From Erythrobacter sp. SCN 62-14 (lineage in GTDB: Bacteria > Pseudomonadota > Alphaproteobacteria > Sphingomonadales > Sphingomonadaceae), in the NCBI GenBank assembly GCA_001724215.1, contig MEDW01000017.1, forward strand, positions 1 through 32,665: 32,665 bases of DNA, written 5' to 3'. Both the position numbers and the translations under genes were made by a program. The first letter of the stretch is position 1; every line of letters starts with the position of its first letter. Below are positions 26,039-32,665 of the stretch, piece by piece. The notes below the pieces were generated by a model. The model saw nothing but the letters and a program-made list of their open reading frames with translations, was not told where the DNA came from and ran no database searches.

Positions 26039-27178
26039 ATGATGTCGCGCCGTTCCCTCCTTAACCCTGCCCTCGCGCTAGTGCCAGCCCTGCTCGTTGC
26101 CGGATGCGGCAATGCCCCTGCCGCACCGCCGCCGCTTTCAGATCAAGCGCTGGCTGCTGTCACCGACCAGGCCGGCGCGCCGCGCGATCAGCTGGCGCGC
26201 GAGATTGATGATCTCTTCACCCTGCCCGGCCTTGGCGAAACCCGCGCGGTGGTGGTGATGGCCGATGGCGAGCTCGCCGCAGAACGCTATGCGCCGGGCT
26301 ATGATCAGGACACCCGTTTTATCAGCTGGTCGATGGCCAAGACAGTGACGGGCGTGCTGATCGGGATGCTGGTGGCAGATGGCCTCCTCAGCCTCGATGC
26401 GCCTGCGCCTGTTGAACAATGGCAGCGCCCCGGCGATCCGCGCGCCGAAATCACGCTTCGCCACCTGCTGCAAATGCGCAGCGGGCTGCGCCATGTCGAA
26501 GCGGGCGATCCGCCTTACGAATCTTCCGAAGTGCGGATGCTGTTCCTTGACGGGCGCGATGATATGGCCCGCTGGGCGCGCGAACAGCCGTTGGAGCATG
26601 AACCGGGGGCGACATTCGTCTATTCCTCCAACACCAGCGTGATCCTTGCCGATATCGCCGCCAATGCGCTCACGACAAGCAAGGACCCGGCAACCCGAGC
26701 CCGGGTGATGCGCTCTTATCTGAAAGAACGCCTGTTCGATCCGCTCGCTATGTCCTCGATGGTGCCCGAATTCGATGCTTCGGGCACGATGATCGGTGGC
26801 AGCCTGATGCACGCCACCGCGCGCGATTGGGCCAAGCTTGGCGAATTCCTGCGCCGCAAGGGCCGCAGCCCGGACGGAACACAGCTGCTCCCGAGCCGCT
26901 GGGTCGAAGCCATGCTCACTCCCAGCCCGGCAAGCCCGCAATATGGCTTCCAGATCTGGCTCAACCGGCCGATTCCGGGCAGCGATGCCAAGCACCCGCT
27001 GTTCCCCGATCGCGCACCATCCAGCCTGTTCAGCCTGATCGGGCACATGGGGCAATATGTGCTTGTCTCACCCGAACAACGCGTGACGATGGTGCGCCTT
27101 GGCCATTCCGACAGCAAGGAGCGCCCGCCGATGTTGCAGCAGGCGGCTGATGTGCTCGCGCTTTATCCGGTGAGATAA
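26039..27178 (+). CDS. Serine hydrolase lipoprotein of the beta-lactamase fold
   Basis: 379 aa. The signal peptide ends in a lipobox (LLVAGC, Cys about 22), so it is a predicted lipoprotein. The catalytic SxxK is in WSMAKTVTG and the Tyr motif in VYSSNTSVIL; HMGQYVLV near the end takes the third-motif position. It belongs to the large class C / esterase-like penicillin-binding-protein family, where activities include esterase, D-aminopeptidase and beta-lactamase. Antibiotic resistance should not be inferred. The first of two adjacent ATGs is used, with GAGG about 6 bases before it. Its 3' end overlaps the phzF-like gene on the other strand by 16 bp. Confidence 0.9.
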   Translation: MMSRRSLLNPALALVPALLVAGCGNAPAAPPPLSDQALAAVTDQAGAPRDQLAREIDDLFTLPGLGETRAVVVMADGELAAERYAPGYDQDTRFISWSMAKTVTGVLIGMLVADGLLSLDAPAPVEQWQRPGDPRAEITLRHLLQMRSGLRHVEAGDPPYESSEVRMLFLDGRDDMARWAREQPLEHEPGATFVYSSNTSVILADIAANALTTSKDPATRARVMRSYLKERLFDPLAMSSMVPEFDASGTMIGGSLMHATARDWAKLGEFLRRKGRSPDGTQLLPSRWVEAMLTPSPASPQYGFQIWLNRPIPGSDAKHPLFPDRAPSSLFSLIGHMGQYVLVSPEQRVTMVRLGHSDSKERPPMLQQAADVLALYPVR

Positions 27179-27972
27179 AACACCCCTTCGACCACAGTGA
27201 CGCAAGGCCCACCAAGCCATGCGCGCGCTCCCTCCAGCCGCAAGGCGAGATCACCGCCGCGCGCACTGGCTTGATGGGCCGTGAATTCGCCCCGGCCCAG
27301 CCGCGCCGCCCAGAACGGGGCGAGCACTGCGTGGGCTGATCCGGTCACGCTGTCCTCATCCACCCCGCCGCCGGGCACAAAGACGCGGCTGACGATGTCG
27401 GTCGCATCACCGCAAGCGGTGACGATAAACTGGTCTGTGCCCAGCTTCTCCAGCCCGCGAATATCAGGCGCGAGCGCGCGCACGGCGGCTTCGTTTTCGT
27501 AGAGATAGATATTGTAGCCCAGTTCGGACCGGGCGATTTCGAGCGGCGCGGCCCCAAGCAATCCGATAGCCTCAGCCTGATTGGCAGCGCTGTCGGGCGC
27601 GGTCGCAATCGCGGGAAGCGCCAGTTGGTAGGCATCGCCTTGGCGCACCACTTCGAGAAGGCCCGATTGCCGCGTGCGGAAGGTCACACGTTCCCCGCCG
27701 TCTCTGTTCATCAACACATGACCGCTCGCCAGCGTCGCATGGCCGCACAGCGCGATTTCATAGGTCGGCGTGCACCACCTGAGCTCCCAATCCGCCGCGC
27801 CAGTCTTATCACGCACCACGAAGGCGGTCTCGGCAAAGAGGTTCTCCGCCGCGATGGCGACCAGCACCTCATCGGGCAGCCATTCCTCCAGCACCATGAC
27901 AGCGGCCTGATTGCCGCCAAAGGTGCGCGCAGCAAAGGCATCAACGTGCCAATAGGGGATCGCCTGTTTCAT
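27163..27972 (-). CDS. PhzF-family isomerase/epimerase-like protein
   Basis: 269 aa, diaminopimelate-epimerase fold. Evidence: HVDAFAARTFGGNQAAVMVL at the N-terminus, the acid residue in NLFAETAFVV that corresponds to the catalytic Glu of PhzF, CGHATLASGHVL, and GGGVDEDSVTGSAHAVLAPFW. Most bacterial homologues have no known substrate, and a phenazine role is unlikely without the other phz genes. It follows pdxH with a four-base ATGA overlap and converges on the serine hydrolase gene. Confidence 0.9.
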   Translation of the reverse strand: MKQAIPYWHVDAFAARTFGGNQAAVMVLEEWLPDEVLVAIAAENLFAETAFVVRDKTGAADWELRWCTPTYEIALCGHATLASGHVLMNRDGGERVTFRTRQSGLLEVVRQGDAYQLALPAIATAPDSAANQAEAIGLLGAAPLEIARSELGYNIYLYENEAAVRALAPDIRGLEKLGTDQFIVTACGDATDIVSRVFVPGGGVDEDSVTGSAHAVLAPFWAARLGRGEFTAHQASARGGDLALRLEGARAWLGGPCVTVVEGVFYLTG

Positions 27973-28631
27973 GGGTAAAGGAGGGTGTCAGACCACGGCG
28001 CATCGGCTGCATCGCGGATAAATTCGCGGCGATCATGCAGCCGGTTGTCGCGGTCGATCCAGAATTCGATCCGGCGCGGTGACAGGGTAAAGCCTGTCCA
28101 GTGCGCCGGGCGCGGCACTTGGCCTGCCGCTTCATGCTCGGCCCATAATTCCTGCACCCGGTCGAGATAGATCTGGCGGGTCGGCAAGCGGCGCGACTGG
28201 TCGCTCGCGGCGCTGCCGACCTGGCTTTTATAGGGGCGCGAATGGAAATAGGCATCGGCGCGCGTCGGCGTTACCTCCACCAGCGGGCCTTCAATGCGGA
28301 TTTGGCGGCGCAGGCTTTTCCAATGGAACAGCAGGGCCGCCTGCATATTGGCGCGGATCTGCGCACCTTTGCGGCTGTCGGCATTGGTGAAGAAGGTGAA
28401 GCCGCCGCCTGCGATTTCCCCTGCCCCATGCCCTTTCAACAGCACCATGCGCACCGAAGGCGCGCCATCCGGCGTCGCGGTGGCAAGCGCCATCGCGTTG
28501 GGATCATTGGGCTCGCTTGCATGGGCAGCGGCAAACCATTCCTCGAACAGCGCGAAGGGTTCAGCGCCTTGGGGAATCACACTGTCGGCCAGTTGCGCAT
28601 CATCAAGCGCGGATTGCGTAGAATTGTTCAT
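27969..28631 (-). CDS. pdxH: Pyridoxamine/pyridoxine 5'-phosphate oxidase
   Basis: 220 aa from ATG 28631; an extension to 28841 has no family resemblance and is rejected. The FMN enzyme forms pyridoxal 5'-phosphate. Motifs: NAMALATATPDGAPSVRMVLLKG, FTFFTNADSRKG, ALLFHWKSLRRQIRIEG, YFHSRPYKSQVGSAASDQSR, and the C-terminal FWIDRDNRLHDR whose RLHDR binds the phosphate substrate. That last motif favours PdxH over the phenazine enzyme PhzG. The 220 bp upstream, shared with the divergent dnaJ-like gene, holds only a weak 5-bp hairpin (28680-28694). Confidence 0.93.
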   Translation of the reverse strand: MNNSTQSALDDAQLADSVIPQGAEPFALFEEWFAAAHASEPNDPNAMALATATPDGAPSVRMVLLKGHGAGEIAGGGFTFFTNADSRKGAQIRANMQAALLFHWKSLRRQIRIEGPLVEVTPTRADAYFHSRPYKSQVGSAASDQSRRLPTRQIYLDRVQELWAEHEAAGQVPRPAHWTGFTLSPRRIEFWIDRDNRLHDRREFIRDAADAPWSDTLLYP

Positions 28632-28854
28632 CAAATCGCCTGCCAAACTGAAAATTGAGACACGTGAGACGCAGTCTAAAGGGCAAAAAGCCCTGCCCCG
28701 ATTGATCTTAAAACCGATAACGCGCCGCCGGGCCAGAAGCTCCGCTGCAAGCGATGAAATAGGCTGCGGCTTGCCATTGGGAAAGGCCCACCATGTTGCA
28801 ATCATTGCACCCTTGCACCTTGCGCGCTGCGAATGGCTCACCTAGCTAACGAGG

Positions 28855-29838
28855 ATGCGTGACCCTTACAGCACTCTGGGCGTAGCCCGCACGGCGACCG
28901 AAGCCGAGATCAAGAGCGCCTATCGCAAGCTTGCCAAGGAGCTTCACCCCGATCGCAACAAGGATAACCCCCAGGCGGCAGAGAAATTCTCTGAAGCCAC
29001 GCGCGCCTATGATCTTTTGTCCGACAAGAACAAGCGCGCGCAGTTTGATCGCGGCGAGATTGATGCCGATGGCAACCCGGCTCATCCCTTTGCCGGGATG
29101 GGGCGAGGCGGCGGGTATGGCCCGCGCGGTGGGCCCGGGGGTGGACAACGGCCGGGGGCTTCGGGCGGCTTCACCCCTGATGATGTCGACCTTTCCGATC
29201 TGTTCGAAGGCCTGTTTGGCGGCGGCGCGCGCCAGCGGGCCGAACCTCCGCCGGGGTCGCGATTCGGGTTTGGTCAGCGCCCGCCACCGCCGCCGAGGAA
29301 AGGCGCGGATATCAATTATCGCCTCGCCGTGCCCTTTGCCGATGCCGCTTCGGGCCGCGATCAGCGCATCACGCTGGCCGATGGCAAAACCATCAACTTG
29401 AAATTGCCCGCAGGGGTTGAGGACGGCACGCTGATGCGCCTCAAGGGCAAGGGCCACCCCGGCCCCGGCGGCAATGGTGATGGCATTGTCATGATCGAGA
29501 TCAGCCAGCACCCCTTTTTCCGGCGCGACGGCGACAATATCCGCATGGACCTGCCAATCACGCTGGATGAAGCGGTGCGCGGTGCCAAGGTGAAATGCCC
29601 GACACCCGACGGGCCTGTCATGCTGACGATCAAGCCCGGCACCAACGGCGGGACAGTGCTGCGGCTGGCGGGCAAGGGATGGACCAAGAAAGGCGAGACC
29701 AAGCCTGATGGCAGCCCGGCGCGCGGCGATCAGCTCGTCACCCTTGAAATCCACCTGCCCACGGATCTCGCCAAGCTCGAGGAACGGCTCGAAGGCTGGG
29801 TCGATCCAGCGCGGGTGCGCCAGAAATTCGGCCTATGA
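28855..29838 (+). CDS. DnaJ-type co-chaperone without zinc domain (CbpA-like)
   Basis: 327 aa. The J-domain (about 1-68) has the HPD motif in AKELHPDRNKDN, which stimulates DnaK ATPase. A Gly/Phe-rich linker (GMGRGGGYGPRGGPGGG) follows, then the two C-terminal substrate-binding barrels (RKGADINYRLAVPF.. and LKGKGHPG, RLAGKGW). No CxxCxGxG repeats are present, so it is a type II DnaJ like CbpA or DnaJ1, probably not the main DnaJ. The start ATG directly follows GAGG with no spacer, which is poor for ribosome binding. Confidence 0.93.
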   Translation: MRDPYSTLGVARTATEAEIKSAYRKLAKELHPDRNKDNPQAAEKFSEATRAYDLLSDKNKRAQFDRGEIDADGNPAHPFAGMGRGGGYGPRGGPGGGQRPGASGGFTPDDVDLSDLFEGLFGGGARQRAEPPPGSRFGFGQRPPPPPRKGADINYRLAVPFADAASGRDQRITLADGKTINLKLPAGVEDGTLMRLKGKGHPGPGGNGDGIVMIEISQHPFFRRDGDNIRMDLPITLDEAVRGAKVKCPTPDGPVMLTIKPGTNGGTVLRLAGKGWTKKGETKPDGSPARGDQLVTLEIHLPTDLAKLEERLEGWVDPARVRQKFGL

Positions 29839-29848
29839 GTGATCGGCT

Positions 29849-30739
29849 GTGAACCGGGCCTTGCAAAGCCTGCTCGCTCCCGGGAGCCGTGCCTTTGCAG
29901 TCATACGCCGGACAGTGAGCCGGACGTTCGAGGATGGCTTCATCCATTCCGGCAACCTTGCCTATCTCTCGATGCTGGCGCTGTTTCCTTTCTTCATTCT
30001 GGGCGCGGCGCTGTTTGAACTGATCGGCGGGCGCGCCAATGCCGAAGTGATCGTGATGACAGTGGTCGCTGGCCTGCCGCCCGCTGTCGCGGAGGAAATC
30101 CGCCCGGCGGCAATTGCCGCAGTGCACGCGCGCAAGGGCTGGGTCTTGTGGCTGGGCGCAGGGATTGCCCTGTGGACTGTTTCCAGCCTGATTGAAACCA
30201 TCCGCGATATTCTGCGCCGGGCCTATGATACGGGCACCAATGGCACGGCGTTCTGGAAATACCGGCTGGGCTCGATTGGGCTTATTCTCGCCAGCGTGGT
30301 GGCGATGATGCTGTCGCTGTTTGCGCAGGTGGCGATTGGGGCTGCGCAGCAGGTGATCTTGTCGACCTTTCCGCAACTGGGCGAGGCCATTGCGGTTTTG
30401 CGGCTCACCCGGCTGGTGCCGGCGGTGCTGCTGGCGGCTTCGCTGTGGGCGCTGTTCTACAGCCTCACCCCCCAGCCCTATCGCTATGGCGACTGCCCGA
30501 AATGGCCGGGAGCGCTGGCCACCACATTATGGTGGATCGCGGTGGCAACCGCCTTGCCGGTGATCTTGCGCTATTTCCTGAGCTTTGATCTGACCTATGG
30601 TTCCTTGGCCGGAATCATGGTGACGCTGTTCTTTTTCTGGCTCATCGGGCTTGGGGTCGTTATCGGCGCCGAAATGAATGCAGCGCTTGCGCAGGAGGGG
30701 GAACCGGCGCAGGGCACGGCCAAGGAGGTGGCACAATGA
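29849..30739 (+). CDS. YihY/BrkB family inner-membrane protein
   Basis: 296 aa with six hydrophobic helices. It starts at GTG, 10 bp after the dnaJ-like stop; the ATG at 29835 is out of frame and closes at once. Family features are GNLAYLSMLALFPFFILGAALF in helix 1, the loop IRDILRRAYDT, SLTPQPYR, and the terminal helix FFFWLIGLGVVIGAEMNAAL. It was long called ribonuclease BN by mistake; its function is unknown. Its stop overlaps the fabI start (ATGA), and AAGGAGG for fabI lies within its coding end. Confidence 0.9.
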   Translation: MNRALQSLLAPGSRAFAVIRRTVSRTFEDGFIHSGNLAYLSMLALFPFFILGAALFELIGGRANAEVIVMTVVAGLPPAVAEEIRPAAIAAVHARKGWVLWLGAGIALWTVSSLIETIRDILRRAYDTGTNGTAFWKYRLGSIGLILASVVAMMLSLFAQVAIGAAQQVILSTFPQLGEAIAVLRLTRLVPAVLLAASLWALFYSLTPQPYRYGDCPKWPGALATTLWWIAVATALPVILRYFLSFDLTYGSLAGIMVTLFFFWLIGLGVVIGAEMNAALAQEGEPAQGTAKEVAQ

Positions 30740-31539
30740 ACGGATTGATGGCTGGCAAGCGCGGCCTGATCATGGGTCTTGCCAATGACAAATCGCTCGC
30801 CTGGGGAATTGCGAAGCAGCTGGCACAGCAAGGCGCGCAGCTGGCCTTTTCCTATCAGGGCGAAGCGCTCGCCAAACGGGTGATCCCGCTCGCCGAACAA
30901 TTGGGCAGCGATTTTACGTTTGAATGCGATGTGTCGGACATGGCTTCGCTTGATGCCGCTTTCGAAACGCTCAAGGCGCGCTGGGACAGCATTGATTTCG
31001 TGGTCCACGCGATCGGCTTTTCCGACAAGAACGAGCTGCGCGGGAAATATGTCGACACCAGTCTCGAAAACTTCCTGATGACGATGAACATCTCCGCCTA
31101 TTCGCTGGTGGCGGTGACGAAACGCGCGGCTGCCATGATGCCCAATGGCGGATCAATCCTGACGCTGAGCTATTATGGCGCGGAAAAGGTTGTGCCGCAT
31201 TACAATGTGATGGGCGTGGCCAAGGCCGCGCTGGAAACCAGCGTCAAATATCTCGCCAATGATCTGGGGCCGCAAAACATCCGGGTCAACGCGATCAGCG
31301 CCGGGCCGATCAAGACGCTCGCGGCCAGCGGGATTGGTGATTTCCGCTACATCCTCAAGTGGAATGAACTCAACTCGCCGCTCCGCCGCAATGTCACCAT
31401 CGAGGATGTGGGTGGTTCTGCGCTTTATTTCCTCTCCGATCTTGCCTCGGGCGTGACCGGCGAAACCCACCACGTCGATGGCGGCTATCACATCATCGGC
31501 ATGAAGCAGGAAGACGCGCCCGACATCGCGCTGTCCTGA
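30736..31539 (+). CDS. fabI: Enoyl-[acyl-carrier-protein] reductase (NADH)
   Basis: 267 aa. It catalyses the last reduction of each fatty-acid elongation cycle. The divergent SDR motif GLANDKSLAWGIAKQLAQ (about 14-31) replaces the usual TGxxxGIG and is typical of FabI. The catalytic Tyr and Lys are in HYNVMGVAKAALE (Tyr-x6-Lys), preceded by LSYYGAEKVVPH; the INAISAGPIKTLAASGI loop is the triclosan-binding region in homologues. It is coupled to the BrkB gene by ATGA with a strong AAGGAGG site. Confidence 0.96.
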   Translation: MNGLMAGKRGLIMGLANDKSLAWGIAKQLAQQGAQLAFSYQGEALAKRVIPLAEQLGSDFTFECDVSDMASLDAAFETLKARWDSIDFVVHAIGFSDKNELRGKYVDTSLENFLMTMNISAYSLVAVTKRAAAMMPNGGSILTLSYYGAEKVVPHYNVMGVAKAALETSVKYLANDLGPQNIRVNAISAGPIKTLAASGIGDFRYILKWNELNSPLRRNVTIEDVGGSALYFLSDLASGVTGETHHVDGGYHIIGMKQEDAPDIALS

Positions 31540-31555
31540 GACAAGAATTTCCATA

Positions 31556-32569
31556 ATGAAAACAGTTCTCATAACCGGCTCGGCCGGGTTTATCGGCTAT
31601 CATCTGGCGCACCTGCTGCTGGAGGATGGCTGGCGGGTCATCGGCTATGACGGGATGACCGATTACTATGATGTCCGCCTCAAGCAGCGGCGGCATGAAA
31701 TGCTGTCGGACAGCCCGAATTTCATCGCCCATGAAGGGATGCTGGAGGATTTTGATCGCCTCCACACGCTCGCCATGGCGGAAAAGCCCGATGTGATCAT
31801 CCACCTCGCAGCGCAAGCGGGCGTGCGTTACTCCCTCGTCAATCCGCGCGCCTATGTGAACGCCAATCTGGTGGGCACTTTTAACGTGATGGAGTGCGCG
31901 CGCGAGCTTGGCGTTGATCATCTGCTGTTGGCGTCCACCTCGTCGGTCTATGGCGCCAACACCGAGATGCCGTTCCACGAGGGGCAGAAAACCGACACGC
32001 CGCTGACGCTTTACGCCGCCACCAAAAAGGCGAACGAGGCGATGGCGCACTCCTATGCGCACTTGTGGAACCTGCCGACCACGATGTTCCGGTTTTTCAC
32101 AGTCTATGGCCCGTGGGGACGGCCGGACATGGCGCTGTTCAAGTTCACCCGCGGCATCCTCGAAGGCACGCCAATCGACATCTACAACCATGGCGAGATG
32201 TACCGCGATTTCACCTATGTCAGTGATCTCGTGCGCGCAGTGGCGCTGCTGATTGGACAGCCGCCCGAGCGGCCCGCCAGCCCCGCCGCGATTGCAAGCG
32301 GCGACAGCCTGTCTCCTGCCGCGCCGTTCCGGGTCGTCAATATCGGCAACAACGACAAGGTGCGGTTGATGGATTTTGTCACCGCCATCGAAGAGGAGTG
32401 CGGGCGCGAGGCGGTCAAGAATTTCATGCCGATTCAGCCGGGCGATGTGCCTGCGACCTGGGCTGATGCGAGTCTCTTGCAGAGCCTCACCGACTATGCC
32501 CCGCAAACTCCGATGCGCGAGGGTGTGCGACAATTTGTTGCGTGGTATCGGGAATATTACGGGGTTTAG
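31556..32569 (+). CDS. NAD-dependent epimerase, UDP-glucuronate 4-epimerase-like
   Basis: 337 aa, extended SDR. It has the Rossmann motif TGSAGFIGYHLAHLL, HLAAQAGVRYSL, the catalytic STSSVYG Ser and the YAATKKANE Tyr/Lys pair, and the sugar-binding FRFFTVYGPWGRPDMAL block characteristic of UDP-glucuronate epimerases such as LpsL/WbnF. It would supply UDP-galacturonate for surface polysaccharide. The C-terminus (FVAWYREYYGV) is complete. It is 16 bp after fabI with no good Shine-Dalgarno. Polysaccharide genes that might have followed are cut off from it by the transposase end 14 bp downstream. Confidence 0.9.
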   Translation: MKTVLITGSAGFIGYHLAHLLLEDGWRVIGYDGMTDYYDVRLKQRRHEMLSDSPNFIAHEGMLEDFDRLHTLAMAEKPDVIIHLAAQAGVRYSLVNPRAYVNANLVGTFNVMECARELGVDHLLLASTSSVYGANTEMPFHEGQKTDTPLTLYAATKKANEAMAHSYAHLWNLPTTMFRFFTVYGPWGRPDMALFKFTRGILEGTPIDIYNHGEMYRDFTYVSDLVRAVALLIGQPPERPASPAAIASGDSLSPAAPFRVVNIGNNDKVRLMDFVTAIEEECGREAVKNFMPIQPGDVPATWADASLLQSLTDYAPQTPMREGVRQFVAWYREYYGV

Positions 32570-32583
32570 AGTATCCGTGATGG

Positions 32584-32665
32584 TCAAGTGAGAGATTGCT
32601 TCCAGCACCGATCTGCTTTGAGCAGGGCGTTTGCGGTGACGACAAGCTTTCGCATGACGGCGGTG
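32584..32665 (-). mobile_element. C-terminal end of an IS110-type transposase (partial)
   Basis: The minus strand reads TAVMRKLVVTANALLKADRC and then WKQSLT, ending at a TGA (32586-32584). The MRKL..ANALL block is the usual C-terminus of IS110/IS116/IS902-type DEDD transposases. Only 27 codons lie in the window; the rest lies beyond the right edge. There is no recognisable terminal inverted repeat, as expected for most of this family. The family call rests on a short match from memory. Confidence 0.7.

Noticed and set aside
26039..27178. Beta-lactamase resistance gene
   Set aside because: The fold is shared with many esterases and peptidases; the sequence gives no reason to infer antibiotic hydrolysis.
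27163..28631. Phenazine biosynthesis locus
   Set aside because: Only PhzF-like and PdxH-like genes are present, and the oxidase keeps the PdxH phosphate-binding RLHDR motif.
28632..28841. N-terminal extension of pdxH
   Set aside because: The 70 extra residues do not resemble PdxH, and the ATG at 28631 gives the normal length.

Overview
The window is core chromosome of a GC-rich alphaproteobacterium. SciP (a CtrA antagonist), a DUF3035 lipoprotein, unlinked sucC beside etfBA, sphingomonad-type small proteins and strong G/C third-position bias all point to Sphingomonadales, most likely Erythrobacteraceae. That placement is inferred from protein style and gene order, without any database search. 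Nearly all genes are housekeeping. I found no CRISPR array, defence island, prophage or complete mobile element, and no convincing new multi-gene system.

Layout. (1) 1-1600: an SDR oxidoreductase on the minus strand with substituted catalytic residues, then a decayed stretch holding a DCC-family thiol-disulfide oxidoreductase pseudogene and a membrane-protein remnant. (2) 1605-1750: tRNA-Thr(GGT) and its promoter. (3) 1794-9546: a compact plus-strand operon (small basic protein, gpmA, purE, purK, folA, ribF, ileS, lspA, DUF3035 lipoprotein) in which most junctions overlap by 1-4 bases. It is followed by a pair of 53-bp near-identical repeats. (4) 9803-12845: a CNNM/CBS (CorC-like) membrane protein, an OmpA-like glycine-zipper lipoprotein with its terminator, and a CysQ/IMPase-type phosphatase. 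(5) 12988-16956: sucC, etfB and etfA, ending in a strong terminator whose 3' arm is also the ribosome binding site of a secreted TonB-C-like protein. (6) 16963-23061, minus strand: an RND efflux adaptor, an unusually long RND pump and a DUF445 protein. (7) 23274-24336, minus strand: a coupled unknown gene plus sciP, then a YeaQ/GlsB-type membrane protein with a hairpin over its ribosome binding site. (8) 24472-28631: mnmA, a small Cys-containing anchored protein, a serine beta-lactamase-fold lipoprotein, and coupled pdxH-phzF-like genes. (9) 28855-32569: a DnaJ-type co-chaperone, a BrkB/YihY membrane protein, fabI and a UDP-glucuronate-epimerase-like SDR. (10) 32584-32665: the C-terminal end of an IS110-type transposase entering from the right edge, missed by length-based ORF calling.

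The most interesting leads are small. Two hairpins carry a Shine-Dalgarno in their 3' arm. A perfect palindrome lies in the etfBA promoter region. The RND pump has an extra two-helix insertion. The SDR has Phe where the catalytic Tyr should be. The paired repeats begin at a stop codon.
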